A DNA stretch of 64,000 bases from assembly GCF_900103265.1 (NCBI RefSeq), contig NZ_FMWX01000001.1, positions 62,001 to 126,000 on the forward strand, read 5' to 3'. A model generated the notes under the pieces. It saw only the letters and a program-made list of their open reading frames with translations, did no database searches and was not told the origin of the DNA. The first letter of the stretch is position 1; every line of letters starts with the position of its first letter. The stretch comes from Sphingomonas sp. NFR15 (GTDB lineage: Bacteria; Pseudomonadota; Alphaproteobacteria; Sphingomonadales; Sphingomonadaceae). Positions 19,737 to 28,303 of the stretch are shown in pieces. The position numbers were made by a program, and so were the translations under genes.

Positions 19737-21338
19737 TTACATCCGGAACACACCGAACTGCGCCCGTTCGGGAACAGCGGCGTTCAGCGTCGCGGCGAAG
19801 GCGAGCCCGAGCACGTCGCGGGTTTGGGCGGGATCGATGACGCCATCGTCCCACAGCCGCGCGGTCGCGTAATAGGGATTGCCCTCTTCCTCATATTTGG
19901 CGCGGATCGGCGCCTTGAACGCTTCGGCCTGTTCGGGCGTCCAGGTCGCGGCATCGCGGTGGACGGCGGCGAGCACGCTCGCCGCCTGCTCGCCGCCCAT
20001 CACGCTGATGCGGGCGTTGGGCCAACTGAACAGGAAGCGCGGTTGATAGGCGCGCCCGCACATGCCGTAATTGCCCGCGCCGAAACTGCCGCCGATCAGC
20101 ACGGTGATCTTGGGCACCGACGCGGTGGCGACCGCGGTCACCAGCTTCGCGCCGTTCTTGGCGATCCCCTCCGCCTCATATTTGCCGCCGACCATGAAGC
20201 CGGAGATGTTCTGGAGGAACAGCAGCGGAATACGCCGCTGGCACGCCAGTTCGATGAAATGCGCGCCCTTGATCGCGCTTTCGCTGAACAGCACGCCGTT
20301 GTTGGCGAGGATCGCGACCGGCATGCCCCAGATATGCGCGAACCCGCAGACGAGCGTGGTGCCATACAGCGGCTTGAACGCGTGGAACTCGGAGCCATCG
20401 ACGATCCGCGCGATCACCTCATGCACGTCATAGGGCGCGCGCACGTCGTCGGGGATGACGCCGTAGAGTTCCTGCGGGTCCAGCTTGGGCGGACGCGGCG
20501 CGCGGCGTTCCAGGTCGGGCGCGCGATCCGCCGGCAGCGTCGAGACGATATCGCGCACGATCGTCAGCGCATGCGCGTCACTCTCAGCAAGATGATCGAC
20601 CACGCCAGAGCGGCGCGCGTGGAGATCGCCGCCGCCGAGGTCTTCGGCCGATATCACTTCGCCCGTCGCCGCCTGCACCAGCGGCGGCCCAGCGAGGAAA
20701 ATCGTGCCCTGATTGCGCACGATCACCGATTCATCGGACATCGCCGGCACATAGGCGCCACCCGCCGTGCAACTGCCCATCACACAGGCGATCTGCGCGA
20801 TGCCGCGTGCACTCATGTTCGCCTGGTTGAAGAAGATGCGGCCGAAATGCTCCTTATCCGGAAACACCTCGGCCTGGTTGGGCAGGTTCGCGCCGCCCGA
20901 ATCGACGAGATAGACGCATGGCAGCCGGTTCTCGAGCGCGATTTCCTGCGCGCGGAGATGCTTCTTCACCGTCATCGGATAATAGGTGCCGCCCTTCACC
21001 GTGGCGTCGTTGCAGGCGATCATCACCTGCCGCCCCGACACGCGGCCGATGCCGGCGATCAGCCCCGCGCCCGGCACCTCGTCGCCGTATAGTCCATTGG
21101 CGGCGAGTTGGCCGATCTCGAGGAACGGCGAACCAGGATCGAGCAGTTGCTCAACGCGCTCGCGCGACAGCAGCTTGCCGCGCGCGACATGCTTGGCACG
21201 CGCGCTTTCCGAGCCACCGCGCGCCGCCGCCGCAACCTTCGCGCGCAATTCGTCCGCGAGCGCGCGATTGTGCGCGGCATTGGCGTGGAAAGCCGCGTCG
21301 TCGGTCGCCAGCTTGGTGTCGAGAACGGGCGCGCTCAC
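19737..21338 (-). CDS. mccB: 3-methylcrotonyl-CoA carboxylase beta (carboxyltransferase) subunit
   Basis: 533-aa carboxyltransferase. The acyl-CoA-binding region [16 protein letters not shown], the [18 protein letters not shown] segment and the C-terminal [20 protein letters not shown] are hallmarks of MccB. It transfers the carboxyl group from biotin on the alpha subunit to 3-methylcrotonyl-CoA. The start overlaps the ivd stop by 4 bp (ATGA) and the stop lies 4 bp before mccA, so the three genes are co-translated. Confidence 0.95.
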   Translation of the reverse strand: MSAPVLDTKLATDDAAFHANAAHNRALADELRAKVAAAARGGSESARAKHVARGKLLSRERVEQLLDPGSPFLEIGQLAANGLYGDEVPGAGLIAGIGRVSGRQVMIACNDATVKGGTYYPMTVKKHLRAQEIALENRLPCVYLVDSGGANLPNQAEVFPDKEHFGRIFFNQANMSARGIAQIACVMGSCTAGGAYVPAMSDESVIVRNQGTIFLAGPPLVQAATGEVISAEDLGGGDLHARRSGVVDHLAESDAHALTIVRDIVSTLPADRAPDLERRAPRPPKLDPQELYGVIPDDVRAPYDVHEVIARIVDGSEFHAFKPLYGTTLVCGFAHIWGMPVAILANNGVLFSESAIKGAHFIELACQRRIPLLFLQNISGFMVGGKYEAEGIAKNGAKLVTAVATASVPKITVLIGGSFGAGNYGMCGRAYQPRFLFSWPNARISVMGGEQAASVLAAVHRDAATWTPEQAEAFKAPIRAKYEEEGNPYYATARLWDDGVIDPAQTRDVLGLAFAATLNAAVPERAQFGVFRM

Positions 21339-22498
21339 TGCGCGACCCGCTCGGGCGCGCCGATCAACTCGCGGCCAATCAGCATGCGGCGGATTTCGTT
21401 GGTGCCGGCGCCGATGTCGAGCAATTTGGCGTCGCGCATCAAGCGCTCGACCGGCCAGTCCTTGGTATAGCCCGCGCCTCCGAGCGCCTGCACCGCTTCA
21501 AGCGCGGTCTTCATCGCATTCTCGCTCGCGAGCAGGATCGCGCCCGCCGCATCGAAACGCGTTGTGCGGCCAGCGTCGCACGCCTTGGCGACCGCATAGA
21601 CATAAGCGCGCGCACTGTTGAGCGCGACGTACATATCGGCGATCTTGGCCTGCATGAGCTGGAACGCGCCGATCGGCTTGCCGAACTGCTGCCGCTCACG
21701 CACATAGGGCAGCACCACATCGAGGCACGCCTGCATGATGCCGAGCTGGATGCCGGCGAGCACGGTGCGCTCGTAATCCAGCCCCGACATCAATACCCCG
21801 GCGCCGCCGTTGAGCGGACCCATGATGTTCTGCTCAGGCACCTCGCAGTCGTCGAAAACCAGCTCGGCGGTCGGCGAGCCGCGCATGCCGAGCTTGTCGA
21901 TCTTCTGGCCGATCGAAAAGCCCTTCATGCCCTTTTCGATCAGGAAGGTGGTGATGCCCTTCGAGCCGTCGCCAGTCTTCGCATAGACGACCAACGTATC
22001 CGCATAGGTCGCGTTCGTGATCCAGAATTTGGTGCCGTTGAGCACGTAGCGGTCGCCGCGCTTCTCGGCGCGGAGCTTCATCGAGACCACGTCCGACCCC
22101 GCGCCCGCTTCCGACATCGCCAGGCTGCCGACATGCTCGCCCGAAATCAGCTTGGGGAGATAGCGCGCCTTCTGCTCGTCCGACCCCCAGCGCCGGATCT
22201 GATTGACGCACAGATTGGAATGCGCGCCATAGCTCAGCCCGATCGAAGCCGAGGCGCGCGCGACCTCTTCCTGCGCGACGACGTGTTCGAGATAGCCGAG
22301 CCCAAGCCCGCCGTCCTCTTCGCCCACGGTGATGCCGTGCAGCCCGAGCGCGCCCATCTGCGGCCAGAGCTCTCGCGGGAACCAGTCCTTCGCGTCGATT
22401 TCGGCGGCAAGCGGCGCGATCCGGTCGGCGGCGAACCGAGCGGTGCTCTCCCGGATCATGTCGGCATTTTCGCCGAGATCGAAGTCGAATGTCGCCAT
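21335..22498 (-). CDS. ivd: Isovaleryl-CoA dehydrogenase
   Basis: 387-aa flavoprotein of the acyl-CoA dehydrogenase family. The start at 22498 follows AGGAGAG at good spacing. Family motifs [13 protein letters not shown] and [17 protein letters not shown] are present. The likely catalytic base is the Glu in [10 protein letters not shown], the position that in isovaleryl-CoA dehydrogenase (Glu254 in the human enzyme) differs from other acyl-CoA dehydrogenases. It converts isovaleryl-CoA to 3-methylcrotonyl-CoA, the substrate of the enzyme encoded by the next two genes. It is the first gene of the operon and is divergent from a LysR-type regulator. Confidence 0.94.
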   Translation of the reverse strand: MATFDFDLGENADMIRESTARFAADRIAPLAAEIDAKDWFPRELWPQMGALGLHGITVGEEDGGLGLGYLEHVVAQEEVARASASIGLSYGAHSNLCVNQIRRWGSDEQKARYLPKLISGEHVGSLAMSEAGAGSDVVSMKLRAEKRGDRYVLNGTKFWITNATYADTLVVYAKTGDGSKGITTFLIEKGMKGFSIGQKIDKLGMRGSPTAELVFDDCEVPEQNIMGPLNGGAGVLMSGLDYERTVLAGIQLGIMQACLDVVLPYVRERQQFGKPIGAFQLMQAKIADMYVALNSARAYVYAVAKACDAGRTTRFDAAGAILLASENAMKTALEAVQALGGAGYTKDWPVERLMRDAKLLDIGAGTNEIRRMLIGRELIGAPERVAQ

Positions 22499-22569
22499 AT
22501 CTGCTCTCCTAAGCCGACGGTAGCCGTTTTGCCGCCACGTGAAAAATTGAAAGCGCCCCAAGCGTCGGA

Positions 22570-22582
22570 TAGACGCCGTCTA
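22570..22582. promoter_or_regulatory. 13-bp palindrome at the lysR start, possible operator
   Basis: TAGACGCCGTCTA is a perfect palindrome around one central base and ends on the A of the lysR start codon. It lies in the 83-bp divergent gap between the regulator and ivd. LysR regulators often bind such dyads and repress their own gene; that use here is inference. Confidence 0.35.
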
Positions 22583-23463
22583 TGATCGAGCGCTATCTCG
22601 TCCGCTACTTCCTCGCGATCGTCGATTACGGCAGCTTCTCGGCGGCGGCGCAGCACTGTCGGGTCACCCAGCCGACGTTGTCGGTCGGGATCGGCAAGCT
22701 CGAAACCGCGTTGGGCGTAACGCTGTTCGAGCGCTCCAACCGGCACGTACGGTTGACGGCGGCCGGCACCCGCTTCGTCGAACATGCCCGCCGGATCGAG
22801 AACGCGTTCCAGCTCGCGCAGCGCGCCGTCCAGCCCGAACCCGATGCTGGCGCGATCCGGCTCGGGGTGCTCAACAGTTTGCCCGGTCTCGATCTGGCGC
22901 GCATGACCGAAGCTGCGCTCCGCCACGGTCCGGCGACGTTCGAACTGGTCCCCGGCACCGCGCGCGAACTCCAGGCCAAGCTCACCCAACGGCGGATCGA
23001 CGTCGCGTTGACCCTCACGGCGACCGGAACCGCGAGCACCCTGGAACGACCGCTGCGAACCGAGCGGTTCGGGCTGTTCCTGCCGGCCACCCACCCGCTC
23101 GCCGACCGGGACGAGATCGCGGCCGAGGCCGTCGCGCATGACGTCATGATCGTGCGGCGTCACTGTGAGTCGCTTGCCGCGGTCAGCCGCCATTTCACCG
23201 ACAGGGACGTACGCCCGCATTTCGCGCTGCGGAGCACCAATGACGAGCGTGTCTTGCAGATGATCGCCGCCGGTCTCGGCATCACTGTGATGCCGATGAG
23301 CTTCCAGGCGCCCGGCGTGTGCTCGGCGCGGTTGCGCGGGTTCGATCTCCAACGGACGATCGGCCTCGCCTTCGCCCCCGAAGCGGAATGGGTGGAGCAA
23401 ACCCCGCAAGGCATCGTGCTGGCGGCGATCGAGACGTTTGCATCGCCCCACGCTGAGCGATGA
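22582..23463 (+). CDS. LysR-family transcriptional regulator
   Basis: 293 aa. The N-terminal winged helix-turn-helix is typical (YFLAIVDYGSFSAAAQHC, TQPTLSVGIGKLETALGVTLFER), followed by a periplasmic-binding-protein-like effector domain. It is divergent from ivd-mccB-mccA-SDR with an 83-bp gap, so it most likely controls that operon. This is noteworthy because leucine/isovalerate operons in many proteobacteria are controlled by MerR-type LiuR or TetR-type LiuQ. The effector is unknown. Confidence 0.9.
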   Translation: MIERYLVRYFLAIVDYGSFSAAAQHCRVTQPTLSVGIGKLETALGVTLFERSNRHVRLTAAGTRFVEHARRIENAFQLAQRAVQPEPDAGAIRLGVLNSLPGLDLARMTEAALRHGPATFELVPGTARELQAKLTQRRIDVALTLTATGTASTLERPLRTERFGLFLPATHPLADRDEIAAEAVAHDVMIVRRHCESLAAVSRHFTDRDVRPHFALRSTNDERVLQMIAAGLGITVMPMSFQAPGVCSARLRGFDLQRTIGLAFAPEAEWVEQTPQGIVLAAIETFASPHAER

Positions 23464-23469
23464 TGGGGC

Positions 23470-23520
23470 GAGACACGACGAAGCCGACCACGACGATCCC
23501 GTCGTGGTCGGCAGCGTCTC
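23470..23520. terminator. Bidirectional terminator hairpin between lysR and Mn catalase gene
   Basis: A 13-bp perfect stem, GCCGACCACGACG / CGTCGTGGTCGGC (23483-23512, 4-base loop), is flanked by a further GAGAC/GTCTC pair. It lies between two convergent stop codons, so it can serve both genes. Confidence 0.75.
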
Positions 23521-23536
23521 GACCGATCAGTTACGG

Positions 23537-24502
23537 TCAGGTGCGCTCGGTCTTGGCCGCCGCTTCGGCCATCGCTGGCGCCTCGGCGATCGTCGCCGCG
23601 CCTCCGAAATCCCCGTCCGTCACGCGGCCCGCGCCCGGGCCGGCGCCGAGATCGACTCCCGTCGTGGGATCGCTCGTTACGTCGGACGCAAGCCGCGCCG
23701 CCATCTTGGCGACGACCTTGGCATCGGTGCCATCCAGATCCACGGTGGCGAGGCCGTCGCCGCCATCGGCGGGCATGACCTGCGTAAGATCGTCGATCCG
23801 ATCCCATTGCGGACCCGAATTCCACGGGCCGGTCATATCGCCCTCACCTTGCGAGGTATTGACGTACATGTTGGCGTACTTCTCGACACCCGGCAGCTTG
23901 CCCGGCGGGAAATTATCTTCAATCGAATAGAGCGCCTTTTCGAACGACTTCTGATGCGCCACTTCGCGCGTCATCAGGAAGCCGAGCGCGTCCTTGATGC
24001 CGGGATCATCGGTGATGTTGATGAGCCGCTCGTACACGATCTTGGCGCGGCTTTCGGCCGCGATGTTCGAGCGCAGGTCCACCGTTGGTTCGGACCGCGT
24101 ATCGACATACGCGGCCGTCCAGGGCACGCCGGCGGAGTCGACCAGAGCGGGACCGCCACCGAACAGCAACGACTCCTTCGCGCTGGTGCCGGTCTGCCCG
24201 ACCATGCTGTACAATTCCGCCTCGGCCAATTGACCTTCGGAGAGTTGCGCTTTCGCACCCTTGTTGAGCATCGCGACGATCGATCCGATCACTTCGAGGT
24301 GGCTGAGTTCCTCGGTCGCGATATCGAGCAGCATATCTTTGCGGCCGGCATCTTCCTCGCCCAGACCTTGCGTGAAATAGCGCATCGCGGCTGCAAGCTC
24401 GCCATCGGCACCGCCGAACTGTTCGAGCAGCAGACACGCCAGCCTCGGGTTCGGCTCGGATACGCGGACAGTATATTGCAGCCGCTTGTTGTGCATGAAC
24501 AT
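23537..24502 (-). CDS. Manganese catalase
   Basis: 321-aa non-haem dimanganese catalase that breaks down hydrogen peroxide. The expected carboxylate/His ligands are visible: Glu35, Glu65 and His68 (ATEELSHLEVI), a Glu in the IAAESRAKIVYERL helix, and the His in MTREVAHQKSFE. The C-terminal tail is Ala/Asp-rich, as in other proteins of this family. The start at 24502 has AGGAG 8 bases upstream. An EcfG-type promoter (24537-24562) ends about 35 bases before the start codon, so the gene should belong to the alphaproteobacterial general stress response. Confidence 0.93.
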   Translation of the reverse strand: MFMHNKRLQYTVRVSEPNPRLACLLLEQFGGADGELAAAMRYFTQGLGEEDAGRKDMLLDIATEELSHLEVIGSIVAMLNKGAKAQLSEGQLAEAELYSMVGQTGTSAKESLLFGGGPALVDSAGVPWTAAYVDTRSEPTVDLRSNIAAESRAKIVYERLINITDDPGIKDALGFLMTREVAHQKSFEKALYSIEDNFPPGKLPGVEKYANMYVNTSQGEGDMTGPWNSGPQWDRIDDLTQVMPADGGDGLATVDLDGTDAKVVAKMAARLASDVTSDPTTGVDLGAGPGAGRVTDGDFGGAATIAEAPAMAEAAAKTERT

Positions 24503-24536
24503 CGGCACGCTCCTGTTGATTTGGGGACGCGCCAAG

Positions 24537-24562
24537 AACGGGGGAACGACACGACAAGTTCC
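24537..24562 (-). promoter_or_regulatory. EcfG-type general-stress promoter of the Mn catalase gene
   Basis: On the minus strand: -35 GGAAC (24562-24558), 17-base spacer, -10 CGTT (24540-24537). This is the full consensus for the alphaproteobacterial sigma factor EcfG. The predicted transcription start leaves a leader of about 25-30 bases before the start at 24502. Confidence 0.8.
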
Positions 24563-24619
24563 GCTTGATAATTATCAAGATATTGATTTAACTTAAATTT
24601 AAAAGGAGATTCGCCGATT

Positions 24620-24844
24620 TCAGTCGGTCAGCTTTGCGGGCGTATCTTCAATATCAGGACGATAGACGAGATCAAGGTAGTAGCCAGCGAGATGATAATG
24701 CGCGCGCACGGCCGCAGGATCTGCCGCGCGCTGCGCCTGGCTCAACTCCTGCTCCGCTCGCCGGTGGAAATAGGCGCGATCGCTATTCTCGACGAGATTC
24801 TCGCTCATGAGGCGATCGTGATCGCCGACGGCCAGGCAGTCCAT
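24620..24844 (-). CDS. Small hypothetical protein (about 74 aa) behind a response regulator gene
   Basis: Short acidic, helix-prone protein with a stretch NSDRAYFHRRAEQELSQAQR and HYHLAGYYLDLVY, which reads like a genuine soluble protein and resembles small conserved sphingomonad proteins, though I cannot name a family. Possible starts are ATG at 24844 (74 aa) or 24808 (62 aa); a TTG at 24856 would overlap the response-regulator stop codon. None has a convincing Shine-Dalgarno site. Same strand as, and immediately downstream of, the response regulator, so it may be co-transcribed. Confidence 0.5.
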   Translation of the reverse strand: MDCLAVGDHDRLMSENLVENSDRAYFHRRAEQELSQAQRAADPAAVRAHYHLAGYYLDLVYRPDIEDTPAKLTD

Positions 24845-24852
24845 AAAGTAAG

Positions 24853-25248
24853 TCAATTCTTTAGCGGCTGCTCACCACCGGAGGCGATCAGCGGTGCCAG
24901 GATCGCGGCGACACGATGCGCCTTGAACGGCTTCTCGACGCGCGGCACCGCCGCGAAGCGATCCGGTAGCGCCTCGCAATCATAGCCGGTCGCGAAAGCG
25001 AACGGGACGCCGCGTTCAATCAGTGCATCGGCCACCGGAAACACCATGTCGCCCCGCAAGTTCACGTCGAGCACCGCCACGTCGATCCGCGGTTCGGCGG
25101 TGATCCTCTCGGCTGCCTCATCGACGCTCGGCACCGGCCCAAGCACCTCGGCGCCGGCAGAGGACAAGGCGACCGAGAGATCGTCCGCGAGCAGATATTC
25201 GTCCTCGACGACGAGCACCCTGCATCCGCGCAGAACCTGTTCGATCAT
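24853..25248 (-). CDS. Single-domain response regulator with FATGY motif
   Basis: 131-aa receiver domain with no output domain. Seen: acidic pocket Glu15-Asp16, phospho-acceptor Asp61 (VAVLDVNLRG), Thr87 in FAFATGYD and Lys106 in VEKPFK. The FATGY segment resembles the FAT GUY class of receivers, which in Sphingomonas and Caulobacter act in the general stress phosphorelay; this protein has Asp where the class motif ends in Tyr, so membership is likely but not certain. Two ATGs follow GGAG; the second (25248) has the better spacing. It is divergent from an HWE-type histidine kinase gene (292-bp gap), its plausible partner. Confidence 0.88.
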   Translation of the reverse strand: MIEQVLRGCRVLVVEDEYLLADDLSVALSSAGAEVLGPVPSVDEAAERITAEPRIDVAVLDVNLRGDMVFPVADALIERGVPFAFATGYDCEALPDRFAAVPRVEKPFKAHRVAAILAPLIASGGEQPLKN

Positions 25249-25540
25249 CATCTTCTCCAACAGACATGTCCGTGAGCACGGTTGCTCCGGTCGTGCGGTG
25301 AACGCCTTCGCTAGCAAAGGCATGTCGGGGTCGTGCATCGCTAGGCTCGGCTATGCGCGCTCGTCGGCTTGCCGGCCATTCGACCTTCGTTCGTTGCCGC
25401 CATATCCGAAACGGCGACCTCGCGCCAGCCAACGCACCTGCGCACCGCGCGACGTACGATACCCGCCGCGTCGAAATTCACCCCGTAGATGACCCACTTG
25501 ATTCCGCCAAGCGTTAGGACGACAGGCGGCCATTCCCAAT

Positions 25541-26281
25541 GTGAGCGATGGTTGGATGATACGACACGTGCCAGCGCCACAGCGAGCGGAAGACGCGTCC
25601 TCTGGCGATGCGAACGCCGAGGCGCTTCGTGCCGAACTGAAGGCGGCGCGAGAACAGCTTGATTGCGCCACGCGATCGTTGGCGGCGAGCGAAGCGCGCG
25701 AGCGCCTGCTCCAGAACGAACTTCAGCACCGCGTTCGCAACATGCTCGCGGTCGTGCGGTCGATCTTCGCGCGCACCGTGGAGGCCGGCGGCGCACTCGA
25801 AGATGTCGCCGATCACTTCAAGGGCCGGCTCGACGCAGTATCCCGCTATCAGTTCGCCTCCGCCATCGACCCGCGTGGCACGATCGACCTGGACATGATG
25901 ATCTGGGACGAACTGCGCGTGTTCGAATTCGATCCACGCGTCGCCGCGGCCGGACCAGAGGCACGCGTCCCCTACGACATCGCGGTGGTTCTGGGGCTGG
26001 CGTTCCACGAGCTCGCCACCAATTCTATCAAGTTCGGCGCGCTCGCCGATACCGCGCGCGGCGCGACGGTGCATATCCGCTGGGAACTCTCGCAGGGCGA
26101 GTTGAGCTTGACCTGGGAAGAAACGGGTGTGTCGATCGTCATGCCCGCGCCAGTTCCACGCGGCTTCGGCCGTGAGTTCATCGAAGCCGCCCTGACCTAC
26201 CAAATCGGCGCAACGACTGCCTTCGAGCTTCGGCCGGGCGGCATCCGGTGTACGATCACGGTGCCCCTGAATGCGCGCTAA
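25541..26281 (+). CDS. HWE-type sensor histidine kinase without recognisable sensor domain
   Basis: 246 aa. After an Ala/Glu-rich N-terminal helix (about residues 20-60, probable coiled coil) comes the H-box NELQHRVRNMLAVV with phospho-acceptor His63, then the N-box with AFHELATNSIKFGAL (His156, Asn161) and the WEE residues near 192-194. These three features define the HWE family common in alphaproteobacteria. No membrane segment or PAS/GAF domain is seen, so it is likely cytosolic and may take signals through protein contacts. Start is GTG at 25541 or ATG at 25556. Divergent from the single-domain response regulator. Confidence 0.85.
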   Translation: MSDGWMIRHVPAPQRAEDASSGDANAEALRAELKAAREQLDCATRSLAASEARERLLQNELQHRVRNMLAVVRSIFARTVEAGGALEDVADHFKGRLDAVSRYQFASAIDPRGTIDLDMMIWDELRVFEFDPRVAAAGPEARVPYDIAVVLGLAFHELATNSIKFGALADTARGATVHIRWELSQGELSLTWEETGVSIVMPAPVPRGFGREFIEAALTYQIGATTAFELRPGGIRCTITVPLNAR

Positions 26282-26349
26282 CCAGGCGCGTCGCCACCGG
26301 TTTCGCCCGCAAAACATACTGATGCGGATCAAGTCCGCGAGGCGTGACC

Positions 26350-26374
26350 GGAACGCGCCCTTGTTCGGCTCGTT
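26350..26374 (+). promoter_or_regulatory. EcfG-type general-stress promoter of the hemerythrin gene
   Basis: GGAAC (26350-26354), 16-base spacer, CGTT (26371-26374), 42 bases before the start codon. Full match to the EcfG consensus, the second in this locus. Confidence 0.8.
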
Positions 26375-26416
26375 CAAGGCGACGAATCGTACTTCTGACC
26401 CGCAAAGGAGCATTTC

Positions 26417-26956
26417 ATGTCCGTCATCGACAAGCTGGTCGCCGCCGTAACGCCGCCCGAAAGCGAAGAGGCGCGGATCGAAGCGCGCAAGAAGGCGGAA
26501 GCCGTTGCCGCGCCGGGCACTTGGCTGGCCGAGATCCTGCAGCATCACCGCAAGATCGAAGCTCTGTTCGACGCGGTGAAGATCGCCGAAACCCCCGCCG
26601 GTCGCCAGCGTGCGCAAAAAGACCTCGCCCTGCTCCTGACCGCCCATTCGATCGCGGAAGAAGCGGCGGTCTATCCCGCGCTGGCGGCCGACAAGCAGGT
26701 CGGCCATGCCGAACTCGCCTATCAGGAGCAATCCGCCGCGAAGATGGAAATGGGGCTGCTCGAGCGGCTCGACCCGATGAGCCAGGACTATCTCGACAAG
26801 CTCGAACATATCCGTGGCGCGGTCACCCACCACATCTATTCGGAAGAGGGGACGTGGTTCCTGCAACTCGCCGAGGACGTCGGTCCCGCCGAGCAGGATC
26901 GGATCACCGCGCGCTACCGCGAGGAGTTCGATCGTTATACGAACGGCGCCGCCTGA
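26417..26956 (+). CDS. Hemerythrin HHE-domain protein
   Basis: 179-aa four-helix protein with the di-iron binding pattern: ILQHHRKIEALF, TAHSIAEEAAVYPAL and THHIYSEEGTWFL. An AAGGAG site precedes the ATG at good spacing. Bacterial HHE proteins bind oxygen or nitric oxide or store iron, and many belong to stress regulons. The EcfG promoter upstream supports induction with the nearby Mn catalase. A strong hairpin follows the stop codon. Confidence 0.92.
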   Translation: MSVIDKLVAAVTPPESEEARIEARKKAEAVAAPGTWLAEILQHHRKIEALFDAVKIAETPAGRQRAQKDLALLLTAHSIAEEAAVYPALAADKQVGHAELAYQEQSAAKMEMGLLERLDPMSQDYLDKLEHIRGAVTHHIYSEEGTWFLQLAEDVGPAEQDRITARYREEFDRYTNGAA

Positions 26957-26965
26957 GCGAGCGTG

Positions 26966-26987
26966 GGTCCGGGCGGGCGCCCGGACC
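26966..26987 (+). terminator. Hairpin terminator after hemerythrin gene
   Basis: GGTCCGGGCG / CGCCCGGACC gives a perfect 10-bp stem 9 bases past the stop codon. No strong T-run follows. Confidence 0.6.
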
Positions 26988-27097
26988 TAATCGCTGCGCG
27001 TAGCTGACTTTTGTTCCCGAATGACAATGATGGAAAAATTGCCGCGACCGAGATATGAGCTCGATAAGCCCTTCTCTCGCGCAGGAACGAAACAGCC

Positions 27098-27349
27098 ATG
27101 AAGATGCGTCCAGCGTTCCGTGTCGCCGCCGCGCTGTGTGTTTCGTTGCCCGCGGCGGCCTATGCGGATGACTCGAGCGACCTGCGCCAGAGCATCCTGC
27201 AAGGATGCGGCATCCCCGCATGGCAATTCGCCGTTCGCATCAAGAAGGGTGGCACCGTCACGCCGCAGATCTCGCCGACGATCACCGCCGACCAGAAGAC
27301 GTGTGTGCGGAAGATGATCGACGACTATCGTCGGAACAGTCTTAGCTAG
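27098..27349 (+). CDS. Small secreted hypothetical protein with two cysteines
   Basis: 83 aa. A clear signal peptide ends AAAYAD (cleavage near residue 23), leaving about 60 residues with two Cys (ILQGCGIPAW and QKTCVRKM) that could form a disulfide in the periplasm. I do not recognise a family. It is convergent with copB (27 bp between stops) and separated from the hemerythrin gene by a terminator, so it is probably its own unit. No promoter consensus was recognised upstream. Confidence 0.65.
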   Translation: MKMRPAFRVAAALCVSLPAAAYADDSSDLRQSILQGCGIPAWQFAVRIKKGGTVTPQISPTITADQKTCVRKMIDDYRRNSLS

Positions 27350-27376
27350 TCGGGGGTGCCCGGCCTGCGCGGTGTG

Positions 27377-28303
27377 TCAGAGCCAGCCGCGCACGCCGAA
27401 CACCGCCGCCACCCTGCCACGGGCAATGCCGTCCGCGCGCGCATAGTCGGCGGTGATGCCAACTTTCCTGTCCCACGCCACACCGACATATGGCGCGAAC
27501 TCGCGGCGGATTTCATACCGTAACCGCAGGCCGAGTTCCGCTGTGGATAAGCCTTCGCCGATGCGCTGCTCGGGGACGTTCTGCGCGGCGAGGTTGAGTT
27601 CGACGCGGGGCTGTAGGACGAGCCGCTGGGTGATCCGCTGATCGTACCATGCCTCGGCGCGGGCAAGCACATCACCCTTGTCGGACACGAACACGGTGCC
27701 TTCCGTCTCGAACCAATATGGCGCCAATCCTTCGATACCGATCGACGCATACGTCCGGCGCACGCCGGCGCCGAGATCCTGCCGCACACCGGCCTGAAGA
27801 TCATGATAGGGTCCGATCGCCCGCGAATAAAGCAGTTGCACCTCGGCGGCCTCCGCGACCCGGCCAAACCGTGCTTCCCCTTCGCTTTTCAAGACGAGGC
27901 GGTTGACGTCTCCGCCCCACCAACCCTCGCCATCCCACCGGAATCCCTCCTCGCCCCGCCGCACTTGGATTTCGGCGAGGTTGAACAGAATCTGGTGCAG
28001 CCGCATGCCGCCATGGTCGCGGTGCAACCGTTCACGGGCGGGCGCCATGGCTGCGGCGCCCCACACGGCATCGGCGGCATGGTCGGCGGGCGGGGGCGGC
28101 GCCGGTCGGAGCCGGTCGAGCGGAGGCGCGTCCGTTCCGACCTTTTCCGGCGGGGTCGACGGGGGTGCCGATCCACCGCCGGCACGCATGGCCGGCGATG
28201 ATCCCGCATCGCCAGGCACCATCTGATGAGCTCCGTGAACGGGCACTGTCTGCGCCTGAGCGGGAACGGCGACCAATGCCGCCAAGCAAGCCAGCATCTT
28301 CAT
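27377..28303 (-). CDS. copB: Copper resistance outer-membrane protein CopB
   Basis: 308 aa. Signal peptide ends VPAQAQ; a Pro/Ala-rich region with His and Met residues (VHGAHQMVPGD) precedes the conserved core (LHQILFNLAEIQVRRGEEG, GDVNRLVLKSEGE, LQAGVRQDLG, RLRYEIRREFAPYVGVAWDRK). CopB is an outer-membrane beta-barrel that works with CopA in periplasmic copper sequestration. The start overlaps the copA stop by 4 bp (ATGA). It is the last gene of the sensor-sigma-copAB operon. Confidence 0.94.
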   Translation of the reverse strand: MKMLACLAALVAVPAQAQTVPVHGAHQMVPGDAGSSPAMRAGGGSAPPSTPPEKVGTDAPPLDRLRPAPPPPADHAADAVWGAAAMAPARERLHRDHGGMRLHQILFNLAEIQVRRGEEGFRWDGEGWWGGDVNRLVLKSEGEARFGRVAEAAEVQLLYSRAIGPYHDLQAGVRQDLGAGVRRTYASIGIEGLAPYWFETEGTVFVSDKGDVLARAEAWYDQRITQRLVLQPRVELNLAAQNVPEQRIGEGLSTAELGLRLRYEIRREFAPYVGVAWDRKVGITADYARADGIARGRVAAVFGVRGWL

